A program made the position numbers and the translations under genes. Positions 23,386-32,618 of a DNA stretch of 54,995 bases are shown in pieces (the stretch's first letter is position 1; every line of letters starts with the position of its first letter). The DNA is taken from contig CAZNJI010000006.1 of the NCBI GenBank assembly GCA_964573395.1, positions 1-54,995 on the forward strand, written 5' to 3'. This stretch comes from DATIBQ01 sp964573395. Lineage in GTDB: Bacteria; Patescibacteriota; Minisyncoccia; Phycocordibacterales; UBA9973. The notes under the pieces are model-generated. The model ran no database searches. It saw only the letters and a program-made list of their open reading frames with translations, and was not told where the DNA came from.

Positions 23386-23742
23386 ATGTCAGTACATACA
23401 AAACATACCGGACTACGTAAATTTTTTACCAAGAAAAATAAGGATAAAAAGCATGCCGTACTCACGATGGTAAACAATGCAGACGATGATTTGAAGGAAG
23501 AACTAAGTAATCTTCCTTCACCTCAATCTGAAGAACCTGTTGAAGAATTGAGTCCGTCTGAGCCGATTATTGCGACCGAATCTGAAGATGAATCAGATTT
23601 AAAAGAACCTATTGGTGTTCAATCTTTGCTATCAATCCCGAAAGGGCCCAAGAAGGAAATTCCTTATAATAAAGAGGCATTTCTGGATGCCAAACTAAAA
23701 AATGGATGGCCGTTGCAGGTAAATTATCGAAAACCTTTATAG
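23386..23742 (+). CDS. Acidic, probably disordered protein, unknown
   Basis: A 118-residue protein: a basic N terminus (about 1-25, HTGLRKFFTKKNKDKKH), a long acidic Ser/Pro/Glu-rich middle (about 32-80, for example SPQSEEPVEELSPSEP) and a more ordered C-terminal stretch (KKEIPYNKEAFLDAKLKNGW). The composition suggests an intrinsically disordered middle. No family is recognised. It is a single-gene unit with a consensus promoter and its own terminator, placed just before the RNA polymerase operon. Confidence 0.6.
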   Translation: MSVHTKHTGLRKFFTKKNKDKKHAVLTMVNNADDDLKEELSNLPSPQSEEPVEELSPSEPIIATESEDESDLKEPIGVQSLLSIPKGPKKEIPYNKEAFLDAKLKNGWPLQVNYRKPL

Positions 23743-23758
23743 TCTTAAGTCATAATCT

Positions 23759-23790
23759 CCCCTAATTTGTTGAAAGTTAGGGGAATTTTA
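23759..23790 (+). terminator. Terminator before the rpoB promoter
   Basis: CCCCTAA (23759-23765) pairs with TTAGGGG (23777-23783) and is followed by AATTTTATTT. It isolates the rpoB promoter from upstream transcription. Confidence 0.8.
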
Positions 23791-23791
23791 T

Positions 23792-23820
23792 TTGACAGAA
23801 GTATTGAAAGGGTATATACT
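23792..23820 (+). promoter_or_regulatory. Promoter of the rpoB-rpoC-dnaG-rpoD operon
   Basis: TTGACA (23792-23797), 17 bases, TATACT (23815-23820). The start is expected near 23827, giving a leader of about 116 nt, the longest in the window. Confidence 0.85.
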
Positions 23821-23875
23821 AAACCGCTTTATCATGAGAGATGAGAAGAGCAGGGATTCTTTTATAAACGAGTGA

Positions 23876-23937
23876 CCCTTGTCTAAAAAACCGCTTTACT
23901 GCGGAGTGTAGGCAAGGGGCATTTTTATTTTTACATA
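23876..23937 (+). promoter_or_regulatory. Terminator-like hairpin in the rpoB leader (candidate attenuator)
   Basis: CCCTTG (23876-23881) pairs with CAAGGG (23913-23918) and encloses CCGC-TTTACT-GCGG (23891-23904). The stem is followed by CATTTTTATTTTTAC. This is an intrinsic-terminator shape placed between the promoter and the rpoB ATG at 23943, so it would cut off the operon unless bypassed. The word AAACCGCTTTA occurs at 23821-23831 and again at 23888-23898. Confidence 0.5.
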
Positions 23938-23942
23938 AAAAA

Positions 23943-26900
23943 ATGAGTAAAACCGCCACTAAATCGCTTCGAGTCGGCGCCCGACCGAAGAAGTACTTCT
24001 CGAAGTACAAAAAACCCCTGGTCGAATTTCCCAACCTTATCCAACATCAGCTCGATTCATTCGACTGGCTTATTCAACATGGGCTCAAAGGTGTGTTCAA
24101 AGAATTCACTCCGATTCTCGACTATTCGGGAAAGAAATTCCAACTCGATTTTGAATCATTCCATCTGGTTGAACCAAAAATAGACGAGCACTATGCGAAA
24201 GAGAACAAGCTTTCTTACGAAGCTCAGCTGAAAACGCGCGTACGGCTCACGAACAAGCAAACCGGCTCAGACAAAGAACAGGAAATCTTTCTGGCCGACA
24301 TTCCGGTAATGACCGGACACGGTACGTTCATCATCAACGGCGTTGAACGCTCAATCATCCCACAACTCTCACGATCTTCCGGCGTATTCTTCACGCTCAA
24401 TGAAATCCGCGGCAAGCGTTACTTCGGTGCAAAAATCATTCCAAACCGCGGCGTGTGGATCGAGATCGAATCAGATCCGGACGGCGCCGTGTACGTTCGC
24501 ATCGATAAGAAAAGAAAATTTCCGGTAACGTCGCTCCTTCGTGTGCTCGGCTTTGCCGATGATGCCGCAATGTTGAAAGCGTTTAAAGGCGATGCAGCGC
24601 AGAACGTCATCAAGTTGACGCTTGAAAAAGACCCAGCAAAAACGGTTGAAGAAGCCTACGTTGAAATTTATCGAAAGCTTCGTGACGGAGACATGGCAAC
24701 TGCGCAGAACGCGCTTGACTTCATCCAGAACCTCTTCGGTGAAGAGCGCTACGACCTGTCGGTGGTCGGCCGTTTCCGCTTCAACAAGCGCTTCGAGCTC
24801 GACATGAGCGAAAAGGAAATGCAGCGCAAAACGCTTTCCGCTGACGATCTGGCTGTCATTGTTGGTCACATCATTACGCTCAATACGACTCCGGGATCAA
24901 AAGAAGACGATATCGACCATCTCTCAAGCCGCCGCGTTCGCTTCGTTGGAGAAATGCTCCAAGCAAAAATTTACATGGGAATGACCCAGATTAAGCGAAA
25001 CATCCAAGATCGCATGTCGACAATTGACACTGCTACCGCGCTGCCGATTCAAATCATTAACCAGCGTCCGCTGCAGGCTCGCATTAAAGAATTCTTCACG
25101 ACGAACCAGCTCTCGCAGTTCATGAACCAGGAAAACGTACTCTCCGAGCTCGAAGAGCTTCGAACCGTTTCTGCGCTTGGTCCGGGCGGACTAACGCGCG
25201 AGCGCGCAACACTTGAAGTGCGCGACGTGCACACTTCTCACTACGGACGCGTCTGTCCAATTCATACCCCGGAAGGTCCAAACATCGGGCTTATCTTGCG
25301 ACTTTCGATTTACGCGCGCGTGAACGAATTCGGCATCATTGAAACGCCGTATGCGCGGGTAAAGAACGGAAAAATCACGAGCGAAATCGTCTATCTAAAC
25401 GCGCTTGAAGAAGAAAAGTACACCATTGCTCATGCAGGAACCAAGTACGATGAAGATGGAAAAATTTTAACCGACAAAGTTGAGGCGCGCATTAAAACGT
25501 CTCCGGGCATTGTTTCAAAGAACGATGTTGATTTCATTGACGTGGCAGCAAACCAGGCATTCTCGCTTGCAACCTCGATGATTCCATTCCTTGAACACAA
25601 CGATGCAAACCGCGCACTGATGGGATCGAACATGCAAAAGCAGGGCGTTCCGTGCGTCATTCCTGAAGCGCCGCTCGTTGCAACCGGCATTGAAGGGGAA
25701 TCGGCTAAATATTCCGGACGGCTCATCATTGCCGAGGAATCGGGAGAAATTACCTACGTTGATGCGAAAAAAATAATCGTAAAGAGCGATAAGAAAGAGC
25801 ACGCCTACAACCTGGTAACCTACCAGCGAACGAACAATTTCAACGCATTCCACCAGCGCCCAATCGTAACCCTCGGACAGAAAGTGAAGAAAGGCGAAGT
25901 GCTCGCTGATACATCAACAAGCGACCACGGACAAATTGCCCTGGGGCAGAACATGCTCGTTGCATTCATGAGCTGGAACGGAGCGAACTTCGAAGACGCA
26001 ATCATTCTTTCAGAGCGCGTGATTAAGAATTCGAAATTCACCTCTATCTATATTTCAGAATTTACTTGCGTGGTGCGCGATACCAAGCTTGGCCCGGAAA
26101 TTACTACTCGCGACATTCCAAACGTTGGTGAAGCAAGACTCAAAGATCTTGATGAAGACGGCATCATTCGCGTTGGGGCAGAAGTGAAAGAAAACGACAT
26201 TCTGGTTGGAAAGATTACGCCGAAAGGGGAAACGGAACTGACACCTGAAGAACGGCTCCTTCGTTCGATCTTTGCCGAGAAAGCACGCGACGTAAAAGAT
26301 ACTTCAATGCGCATGGATCACGGTAAGAAAGGCCGCATCATCCGCGTGAAAGTATTTTCTCGCGATCAAGGCCACACGCTTGAATCAGGCGTGATTAAGA
26401 AAATCGTCATTGAAGTAGCGCAGCTGCGCAACATTTCGGTGGGAGACAAGCTTGCTGGCCGCCATGGAAACAAGGGTGTTATTTCGGTCGTGCTTCCGGA
26501 AGAAGACATGCCATACATGCCAGACGGTACTCCCGTTGACGTGGTGCTCACGCCGCTTGGTGTTCCATCTCGTATGAACCTCGGACAAATTCTTGAGCTT
26601 CACTTAGGTATGGCCGCAAACAGCCTGGGCTACCAGGCAATCGTGCCGCCATTTTCCGGAGCAACCGATGCGGAAATTAAAACGGAACTCAAAGAGGCAG
26701 GGCTTCCGGAAAGCGGAAAAATGCCGCTCTTCGACGGACGAACCGGCGAAAAATTCGAACAGGACGTCGCCGTTGGCTACATGTACATCTTGAAACTGCA
26801 CCACATGGTGGAAGACAAAATCCACATGCGTTCCATCGGGCCATACTCGCTCATTACCCAGCAGCCGCTTGGCGGTAAAGCGCAGGGCGGAGGCCAGCGT

Positions 26901-27191
26901 TTCGGAGAAATGGAAGTCTGGGCGCTTGAAGGCTACGGCGCATCGCATACCTTGCGCGAAATGCTTACCATTAAATCAGATGACATTCGCGGCCGATCTG
27001 CAACATTCGATTCTATTATTAAAGCCGAACCGTTAACTGAGCCGAACGTGCCGGCATCATTCTCGGTGATGTTGAACTATCTCCGCGGGCTTGCGCTTGA
27101 CGTACAACTGCGAAAGGGAGACAAGGAAGCCGTTTCAGCTACTCCGGTGCCGCCGCCTGCACAGCCATTACTAGACTCCGAAGTTGAGTAA
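23943..27191 (+). CDS. rpoB: DNA-directed RNA polymerase subunit beta
   Basis: A 1082-residue beta subunit, about 260 residues shorter than in E. coli because the lineage-specific inserts are absent. Recognisable parts: protrusion and lobe (FPNLIQHQLDSFDWLIQHG, ERSIIPQLSRSSGVFF), the rifampicin pocket region (NQLSQFMNQENVLSELEELR), GRVCPIHTPEGPNIGLI, GKITPKGETELTPEERLL, the flap, HGNKGVIS and the C-terminal clamp QRFGEMEVWALEGYGA. In the Rif region the E. coli Ser531-type position lies in RTVSALGPGG, where Leu follows the Ala. First gene of a four-gene operon; rpoC begins 18 bases downstream. Confidence 0.97.
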   Translation: MSKTATKSLRVGARPKKYFSKYKKPLVEFPNLIQHQLDSFDWLIQHGLKGVFKEFTPILDYSGKKFQLDFESFHLVEPKIDEHYAKENKLSYEAQLKTRVRLTNKQTGSDKEQEIFLADIPVMTGHGTFIINGVERSIIPQLSRSSGVFFTLNEIRGKRYFGAKIIPNRGVWIEIESDPDGAVYVRIDKKRKFPVTSLLRVLGFADDAAMLKAFKGDAAQNVIKLTLEKDPAKTVEEAYVEIYRKLRDGDMATAQNALDFIQNLFGEERYDLSVVGRFRFNKRFELDMSEKEMQRKTLSADDLAVIVGHIITLNTTPGSKEDDIDHLSSRRVRFVGEMLQAKIYMGMTQIKRNIQDRMSTIDTATALPIQIINQRPLQARIKEFFTTNQLSQFMNQENVLSELEELRTVSALGPGGLTRERATLEVRDVHTSHYGRVCPIHTPEGPNIGLILRLSIYARVNEFGIIETPYARVKNGKITSEIVYLNALEEEKYTIAHAGTKYDEDGKILTDKVEARIKTSPGIVSKNDVDFIDVAANQAFSLATSMIPFLEHNDANRALMGSNMQKQGVPCVIPEAPLVATGIEGESAKYSGRLIIAEESGEITYVDAKKIIVKSDKKEHAYNLVTYQRTNNFNAFHQRPIVTLGQKVKKGEVLADTSTSDHGQIALGQNMLVAFMSWNGANFEDAIILSERVIKNSKFTSIYISEFTCVVRDTKLGPEITTRDIPNVGEARLKDLDEDGIIRVGAEVKENDILVGKITPKGETELTPEERLLRSIFAEKARDVKDTSMRMDHGKKGRIIRVKVFSRDQGHTLESGVIKKIVIEVAQLRNISVGDKLAGRHGNKGVISVVLPEEDMPYMPDGTPVDVVLTPLGVPSRMNLGQILELHLGMAANSLGYQAIVPPFSGATDAEIKTELKEAGLPESGKMPLFDGRTGEKFEQDVAVGYMYILKLHHMVEDKIHMRSIGPYSLITQQPLGGKAQGGGQRFGEMEVWALEGYGASHTLREMLTIKSDDIRGRSATFDSIIKAEPLTEPNVPASFSVMLNYLRGLALDVQLRKGDKEAVSATPVPPPAQPLLDSEVE

Positions 27192-27209
27192 TTAAAAGAG
27201 GAAAAAATT

Positions 27210-30200
27210 ATGAAAACCCTAGATACATCAAATTTCGATAACATCATGCTCAAACTTGCAAGTCCTGATCGCATCAGAGACTGGAGCTTTGGCGAGGTAA
27301 CCAAACCTGAAACCATCAATTACCGAACTGGACGGAGCGAACGCGGCGGGCTTTTCGACGAGCGCATTTTCGGACCGGAAAAAGACTATGAATGTTACTG
27401 CGGCAAATACAAGCGCATTCGCTACGCCGGCATCGTCTGCGAAAAATGCGGTGTCGAGGTAACGCAATCGATTGTTCGCCGCGATCGCATGGGCCACATC
27501 GAGCTTGCTTCTCCGGTTGCGCACATCTGGTTCCTCCGTGGGGTACCGAGCCGTATGAGCATCCTTTTGGGCCTTCCGGTTGCCGAACTTGAAAAAGTAA
27601 TTTACTTCGCCGGCTACATCATTACGACGGTGCATGAAGATGAACGCGACCGCATCGTGAGTGACCTTGAAGCGGAATTTAAGAACAAGGTGAAGAACGC
27701 AGCAGATGAAGAGACGAAAGAAAAACTTCGCACGCTCTTGGCAAACACCAAAAAAGAAATTGCTGAAATTCGTGTTGGAAAAGTGCTGAATGAAATTTCA
27801 TATCACCACTACTCGCTGAAGTACGGTTCCGCATTTGAAGCGGGAATCGGCGCAGAATCGATCTTCAATATCTTTAAGCAGATCGATCTTGAGAAGCTGA
27901 AGACCATGACCGAAACGCAGCTCTCGAAAGCTGGTGCCGCTGAAAGAGAAAAACTGCAGAAGCGACTCTCCCTCATTCGTTCGATGCTCTACGCATCTGT
28001 GCGGCCTGAATGGATGTTCCTCTCGGTCATTCCGGTCATTCCACCAGCGCTCCGCCCGATGGTGGCGCTTGAAGGAGGCCGCCATGCAACGAGCGACATT
28101 AACGATCTCTATCGTCGCGTCATCAATCGAAACAACCGATTGAAGAAGCTCAAGGAAATCGGCGCTCCAGACGTGATTCTCCGAAACGAAAAGCGAATTT
28201 TGCAGGAAGCGGTTGATGCCCTCATCGACAACTCGATTGCAAGCCAAGACGCTCCGGCAATGAGCCAATCGCAGCGACGCGCGCTCAAGTCTCTTGCGGA
28301 TAACTTGAAGAGCAAGCAAGGTCTCTTCCGCCAGAACCTGCTCGGTAAGCGTGTTGATTACTCAGGACGATCGGTCATCGTCGTTGGGCCGCAGCTCCGG
28401 CTGAACCAGTGTGGGCTGCCAAAGCACATGGCGCTTGAACTTTTCCGTCCGTTTGTCGTTTCAAAAATCATCAGCCGAGAACTTGCATACAACATTCGAG
28501 GCGCGAACAAGCTCATTGAAGACGGTATTCCGGAAGTCTGGGCCATCTTAGAAGAGGTGATTAAAGGCAAGTACGTGCTTTTGAACCGCGCACCGACTTT
28601 GCACCGTCTCGGTATCCAAGGCTTTCAGCCGATCTTGATTGAAGGAAATGCAATCCAGGTTCATCCGCTCGTCTGTCCTGCATTCAATGCCGACTTCGAC
28701 GGAGACCAAATGGCTGTCTACCTGCCGCTCTCTACGGAAGCGCAAGGTGAAGCACGCGAACTGATTTCAGCGGATAAGAACCTGTTGAAGCCGCAGAACG
28801 GCGATCCCATCGTTTCTTCAAAAATGTTGGACATCGTGCTCGGCTGCTACTGGATGACCTCGACCGTTGAAGGCGAAAAGGGAGAAGGAAAGTATTTCTC
28901 AAGCCCAAATGAGGCAATTACCGCATACGACTTCGGCATCGTTTCATTCCGAGCGAAAATCAACGTACTCGGAACAAATAAGGGCAAGTATGAACAATTC
29001 GGCGGAAAGCCGTTTGAAACAACGGTGGGCCGGCTCTTCTTCAACTCGGTGTTGCCATCGGATTTCCCGTACATGAATGATGAAATGACCTCGAAGAAAA
29101 TGGTTGCGCTCGTCGACCAGATTATCGCCACCTATGGAATCGACGGAACGGCTCCAATTCTTGATAAGATCAAGGATTTCGGCTACAAGTATGCAACGAA
29201 ATCCGGCGTTACCTGGGGAATTGACAACGTAGTTGTGCCGAAAGAAAAAGCGGAAATCATTGAGCGCCATCGCAAGATGGAAGAAGAGATCCGCAGCCAG
29301 TTTGAAGACGGGCTGCTCTCCGAAGACGAGCGCTTCCACAAGGTTATTGCCGTCTGGGAACGCTGCAAGAATGAGATTGAAAAGATTCTGCCGAACACCA
29401 TTGAGAAGCACGGATCGGTATACGACATGATTACCTCTGGCGCCCGAGGTTCGATGGGGAACGTAACGCAAATGGCCGGCATGAAAGGGTTGATTCAAAA
29501 CACGACTGGCCGAACCATCGACTTCCCGATTATTCCTTCATACAAGGAAGGCCTTTCTCCGATTGAATACTTCATTACGACCCACGGTTCTCGAAAAGGT
29601 CTTGCCGACACGGCGCTCAACACCGCTCGCGCTGGATACCTTACCCGCCGATTGGTTGATGTGGCGCAGGATGTGGTTATCACTGAAGACGACTGCGGCA
29701 CGAAGCAGGGAAAGCGAGTTACCAAAGAGTACATTTCCGGACTTGAAATTCCACTGTCGAAATCAATCCGCGGCCGCGTAACGTCGCAGGAAGTGAAAAC
29801 TCCTGATGGTAAAACGCTGTTCAAGAGAGGACATCTCATCTCGAAGGATGATGCCAGCCTTATTGAAAAGAGCGGCGTTGAAGAAGTATTCGTTCGAACG
29901 CCGCTGAGCTGTAAGACTGTCTACGGCATCTGCCGCATGTGCTACGGTCTTGATCTTGGCCGTGGCAACCTGGTAAACAGGGGTGAGGCGGTTGGAATCG
30001 TTGCGGCACAGGCAATCGGTGAGCCGGGTACTCAGCTGACGCTGCGAACCTTCCACGCCGGAGGTGTGGCGGGCGTCGACATTACCGCAGGCTTGCCTCG
30101 CGTTGAAGAAATTTTCGAGTGCCGTTCAATTAAGAATCCGGCGGTCGTTGCGAAAGTAAGTGGCACGGTTTCTGAAATCATTGAAAACGGACTTGAGAAA

Positions 30201-30833
30201 ACAATCGTCATTCTCTCCGATAAGAGCGAATCGAAAAAAGATTCTATTACCTATACAGTTCCGCCGCGCCGCATCCCGCTCGTAAAAGTTGGCCAGGCAG
30301 TAAAGAAGGGAGAGCTCTTAACCGATGGTTCCGCGGACATTCATGAAGTATACGAATACGGCGGCAAAGAAGCGGCAGAAGACTACATCATCCGAGAAAT
30401 CAGCAAGGTGTACGAACTCCAGGGTGCATCAATTGCGCGAAAGCACTTGGAAATCATCATTCGGCAGATGTTCTCACGCCGCAAAATCAAAGACGCTGGA
30501 GCAACCTCATTCTCTCCGGGAGATGTTGTTGAAACTACCGATCTACTTGAAGAAAATGCGCGTATGCGGGCAGAAGGAATTGATGAAGCAAAATCAGAAA
30601 CAGTTATCTTGGGTATCACGCAAGCGGCGCTCCATGCCAAAAGCTGGATCTCGGCTGCATCATTCCAAAACACGAACCGCATCCTCATTGGAAACGCCGT
30701 GAAAGGTGGAGTTGATAGCCTCCGCGGATTGAAAGAAAACGTTACCGTCGGCCGGCTCATTCCGGCAGGAACCGGTTTTACCGATCGAAAAGCGCTTGAA
30801 GTAAATACCTTTGCCAAAGTCGACGAGGAATAA
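27210..30833 (+). CDS. rpoC: DNA-directed RNA polymerase subunit beta'
   Basis: A 1207-residue beta' subunit. The N-terminal zinc ribbon (CYCGKYKRIRYAGIVCEKCG), the switch/rudder region with GKRVDYSGRSVIVVGP, the catalytic NADFDGDQMAVYLPLS holding the three Mg2+-binding Asp, the second zinc site (CKTVYGICRMCYG), the bridge helix and trigger loop (EPGTQLTLRTFHAGG) and the C-terminal clamp are all present in order. A Shine-Dalgarno-like AGAGGA lies 9 bases before the ATG. dnaG starts 4 bases after its stop. Confidence 0.97.
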   Translation: MKTLDTSNFDNIMLKLASPDRIRDWSFGEVTKPETINYRTGRSERGGLFDERIFGPEKDYECYCGKYKRIRYAGIVCEKCGVEVTQSIVRRDRMGHIELASPVAHIWFLRGVPSRMSILLGLPVAELEKVIYFAGYIITTVHEDERDRIVSDLEAEFKNKVKNAADEETKEKLRTLLANTKKEIAEIRVGKVLNEISYHHYSLKYGSAFEAGIGAESIFNIFKQIDLEKLKTMTETQLSKAGAAEREKLQKRLSLIRSMLYASVRPEWMFLSVIPVIPPALRPMVALEGGRHATSDINDLYRRVINRNNRLKKLKEIGAPDVILRNEKRILQEAVDALIDNSIASQDAPAMSQSQRRALKSLADNLKSKQGLFRQNLLGKRVDYSGRSVIVVGPQLRLNQCGLPKHMALELFRPFVVSKIISRELAYNIRGANKLIEDGIPEVWAILEEVIKGKYVLLNRAPTLHRLGIQGFQPILIEGNAIQVHPLVCPAFNADFDGDQMAVYLPLSTEAQGEARELISADKNLLKPQNGDPIVSSKMLDIVLGCYWMTSTVEGEKGEGKYFSSPNEAITAYDFGIVSFRAKINVLGTNKGKYEQFGGKPFETTVGRLFFNSVLPSDFPYMNDEMTSKKMVALVDQIIATYGIDGTAPILDKIKDFGYKYATKSGVTWGIDNVVVPKEKAEIIERHRKMEEEIRSQFEDGLLSEDERFHKVIAVWERCKNEIEKILPNTIEKHGSVYDMITSGARGSMGNVTQMAGMKGLIQNTTGRTIDFPIIPSYKEGLSPIEYFITTHGSRKGLADTALNTARAGYLTRRLVDVAQDVVITEDDCGTKQGKRVTKEYISGLEIPLSKSIRGRVTSQEVKTPDGKTLFKRGHLISKDDASLIEKSGVEEVFVRTPLSCKTVYGICRMCYGLDLGRGNLVNRGEAVGIVAAQAIGEPGTQLTLRTFHAGGVAGVDITAGLPRVEEIFECRSIKNPAVVAKVSGTVSEIIENGLEKTIVILSDKSESKKDSITYTVPPRRIPLVKVGQAVKKGELLTDGSADIHEVYEYGGKEAAEDYIIREISKVYELQGASIARKHLEIIIRQMFSRRKIKDAGATSFSPGDVVETTDLLEENARMRAEGIDEAKSETVILGITQAALHAKSWISAASFQNTNRILIGNAVKGGVDSLRGLKENVTVGRLIPAGTGFTDRKALEVNTFAKVDEE

Positions 30834-30837
30834 ATAG

Positions 30838-32574
30838 ATGCGATCAGTCGTTGAGAGAATAAAAGAAACGCTCTCCATCACCGACGTCCTCAGTTCCTAT
30901 ATCACGCTCACGCCGGCAGGAAGCCAATTGAAAGCGAAGTGTCCGTTTCATAACGAGCGGACTGCTTCGTTTTACGTAACGCCCGACAAGGGGTTCTATT
31001 ATTGCTTTGGCTGCGGCGCTAAGGGCGATATCTTTACGTTCATCGAACAATTCGAAGGAGTTGATTTCAATGGCGCGCTGAAGCTGCTTGCCGACCGGGC
31101 CGGTATTGCGCTCACGCGGGATTCCTTGCGGCAAGATCCGCTGACGCCGCTCTACGACGTACTTGAAGAAGCCTGTGGTATCTATGAGAGCGCGCTGAAG
31201 AAAAACCAGCTTGCGCTGCAGTACTTAACCGACCGTGGCGTAACGCTTGAGACGATAGAGAAATTCAGAATCGGTTATGCGCCTGATTCGTGGGAGTTTA
31301 TTGCCGGACATTTTAAGGGTGCGAAGGAAACCCTTGCCGACCAGGCGGGACTGCTTAAAAAAGGAGAGCGGGGGAATTACGATCGCTTCCGGTCTCGGAT
31401 CATGTTTCCTATCATGGATGTCAGCGCTCGTGTGGTTGGCTTTTCCGGCCGCATTTTCCCCGACGCGCCCGACGCGCCGAAATACTTGAACAGCCCGGAA
31501 ACGGAGCTCTTTCAGAAATCAAAGCTCCTCTTCGGTTTTGATAAGGCGAAGTTCAACATGAAGCGAAGAAATTTCGCCATTCTTGTTGAAGGACAGTTCG
31601 ACTTGGTACTCTCCCATCAGGCTGGCTTTACAAATACGATTGCAACTTCCGGCACCGCGCTTTCTGATGAAGGAGCGGATGCTTCCGCCGGACTTGGATC
31701 GGTTGCAAAACTTACCCGCAATATCATTCTGGCATTCGACGGCGATGCGGCAGGAAAGAAAGCGATGGATCGGGCGGCGCGGTTGGCGCTCCAGCTCGGC
31801 ATGAATCCGCGCGTCGTTTTGGTGCCGAATGGAAACGATCCGGCAGACTTCATCCGCACCGAAGGGCAAGGCGGGTGGAAAGAGCTGCTCAAGCAGAGCG
31901 AGCATGTCGTCGTGTTCCAAGTAAAAGATTTACTCGCCCAGAATCTTTCGCCGCATCGCTTTGCCGCAAGCATCAGAGAACGGGTCTTTCCGTTCATTAA
32001 ACTGATCCCGTCCGCCATCGAACGGAGCCGGCAGCTTGAACTTGTGTCGACCACTGCCGGAATCACTCTTTCAGCGATCGCGGCAGACTTCGAACAGTTT
32101 CTCTCTGATACTCCACGGAGTGAATCGTTGCGGCACGGAGCAGTATCCCAGCCGCAAACCGAAGCAGCAAAGCAGAAAATCGATTCTGCGGCGCTTTTCT
32201 TAGGGATCCTCAGCTGGCAGAGCTCGCTTGCCGAGCCGATGATCGACGTGCTCGGCTACCGCGACAGGGCAGGAGCAATTAATTTTGAAGAGCACCAGTA
32301 CGTACTGCCAGATCTTGACGACGATGCATTGCACCGATCGCGAACCTATGCCGCGGCAACGTATAGCGGCATGGACAAGGGAGAACTTGAGGATATTGTT
32401 GATGAACTTCTGGCAGGAATCGCGTACGGGTTCCTCGAGATGCTTCGCGGAAAGTATACTACCGAGCTTACCGCTGCAGAGCGGGAAGAAAACGAGGAGA
32501 GCATCGGAAGGCTGCTTCCGCTCTTGCACCGCCTTTCGAGCCGGCTGCATGATTTGAAAATGATTGACAAATAG
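30838..32574 (+). CDS. dnaG: DNA primase DnaG
   Basis: A 578-residue primase that makes RNA primers at the replication fork. N-terminal CHC2 zinc domain (CPFHNERTASFYVTPDKGFY followed by CFGCG), catalytic core with the TOPRIM motifs ILVEGQFDLV and AFDGDAAGKKA, and a shortened C-terminal helicase-binding-like region (about 430-578). It starts 4 bases after rpoC with no gap for a promoter, so primase is co-transcribed with the RNA polymerase core. The usual MMS operon partner rpsU is absent; rpoD follows after 44 bases. Confidence 0.95.
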   Translation: MRSVVERIKETLSITDVLSSYITLTPAGSQLKAKCPFHNERTASFYVTPDKGFYYCFGCGAKGDIFTFIEQFEGVDFNGALKLLADRAGIALTRDSLRQDPLTPLYDVLEEACGIYESALKKNQLALQYLTDRGVTLETIEKFRIGYAPDSWEFIAGHFKGAKETLADQAGLLKKGERGNYDRFRSRIMFPIMDVSARVVGFSGRIFPDAPDAPKYLNSPETELFQKSKLLFGFDKAKFNMKRRNFAILVEGQFDLVLSHQAGFTNTIATSGTALSDEGADASAGLGSVAKLTRNIILAFDGDAAGKKAMDRAARLALQLGMNPRVVLVPNGNDPADFIRTEGQGGWKELLKQSEHVVVFQVKDLLAQNLSPHRFAASIRERVFPFIKLIPSAIERSRQLELVSTTAGITLSAIAADFEQFLSDTPRSESLRHGAVSQPQTEAAKQKIDSAALFLGILSWQSSLAEPMIDVLGYRDRAGAINFEEHQYVLPDLDDDALHRSRTYAAATYSGMDKGELEDIVDELLAGIAYGFLEMLRGKYTTELTAAEREENEESIGRLLPLLHRLSSRLHDLKMIDK

Positions 32575-32618
32575 GTTCTTTTGGAGAATTATTAGAAAAT
32601 TGTTAGGAGAAAAAAGAT

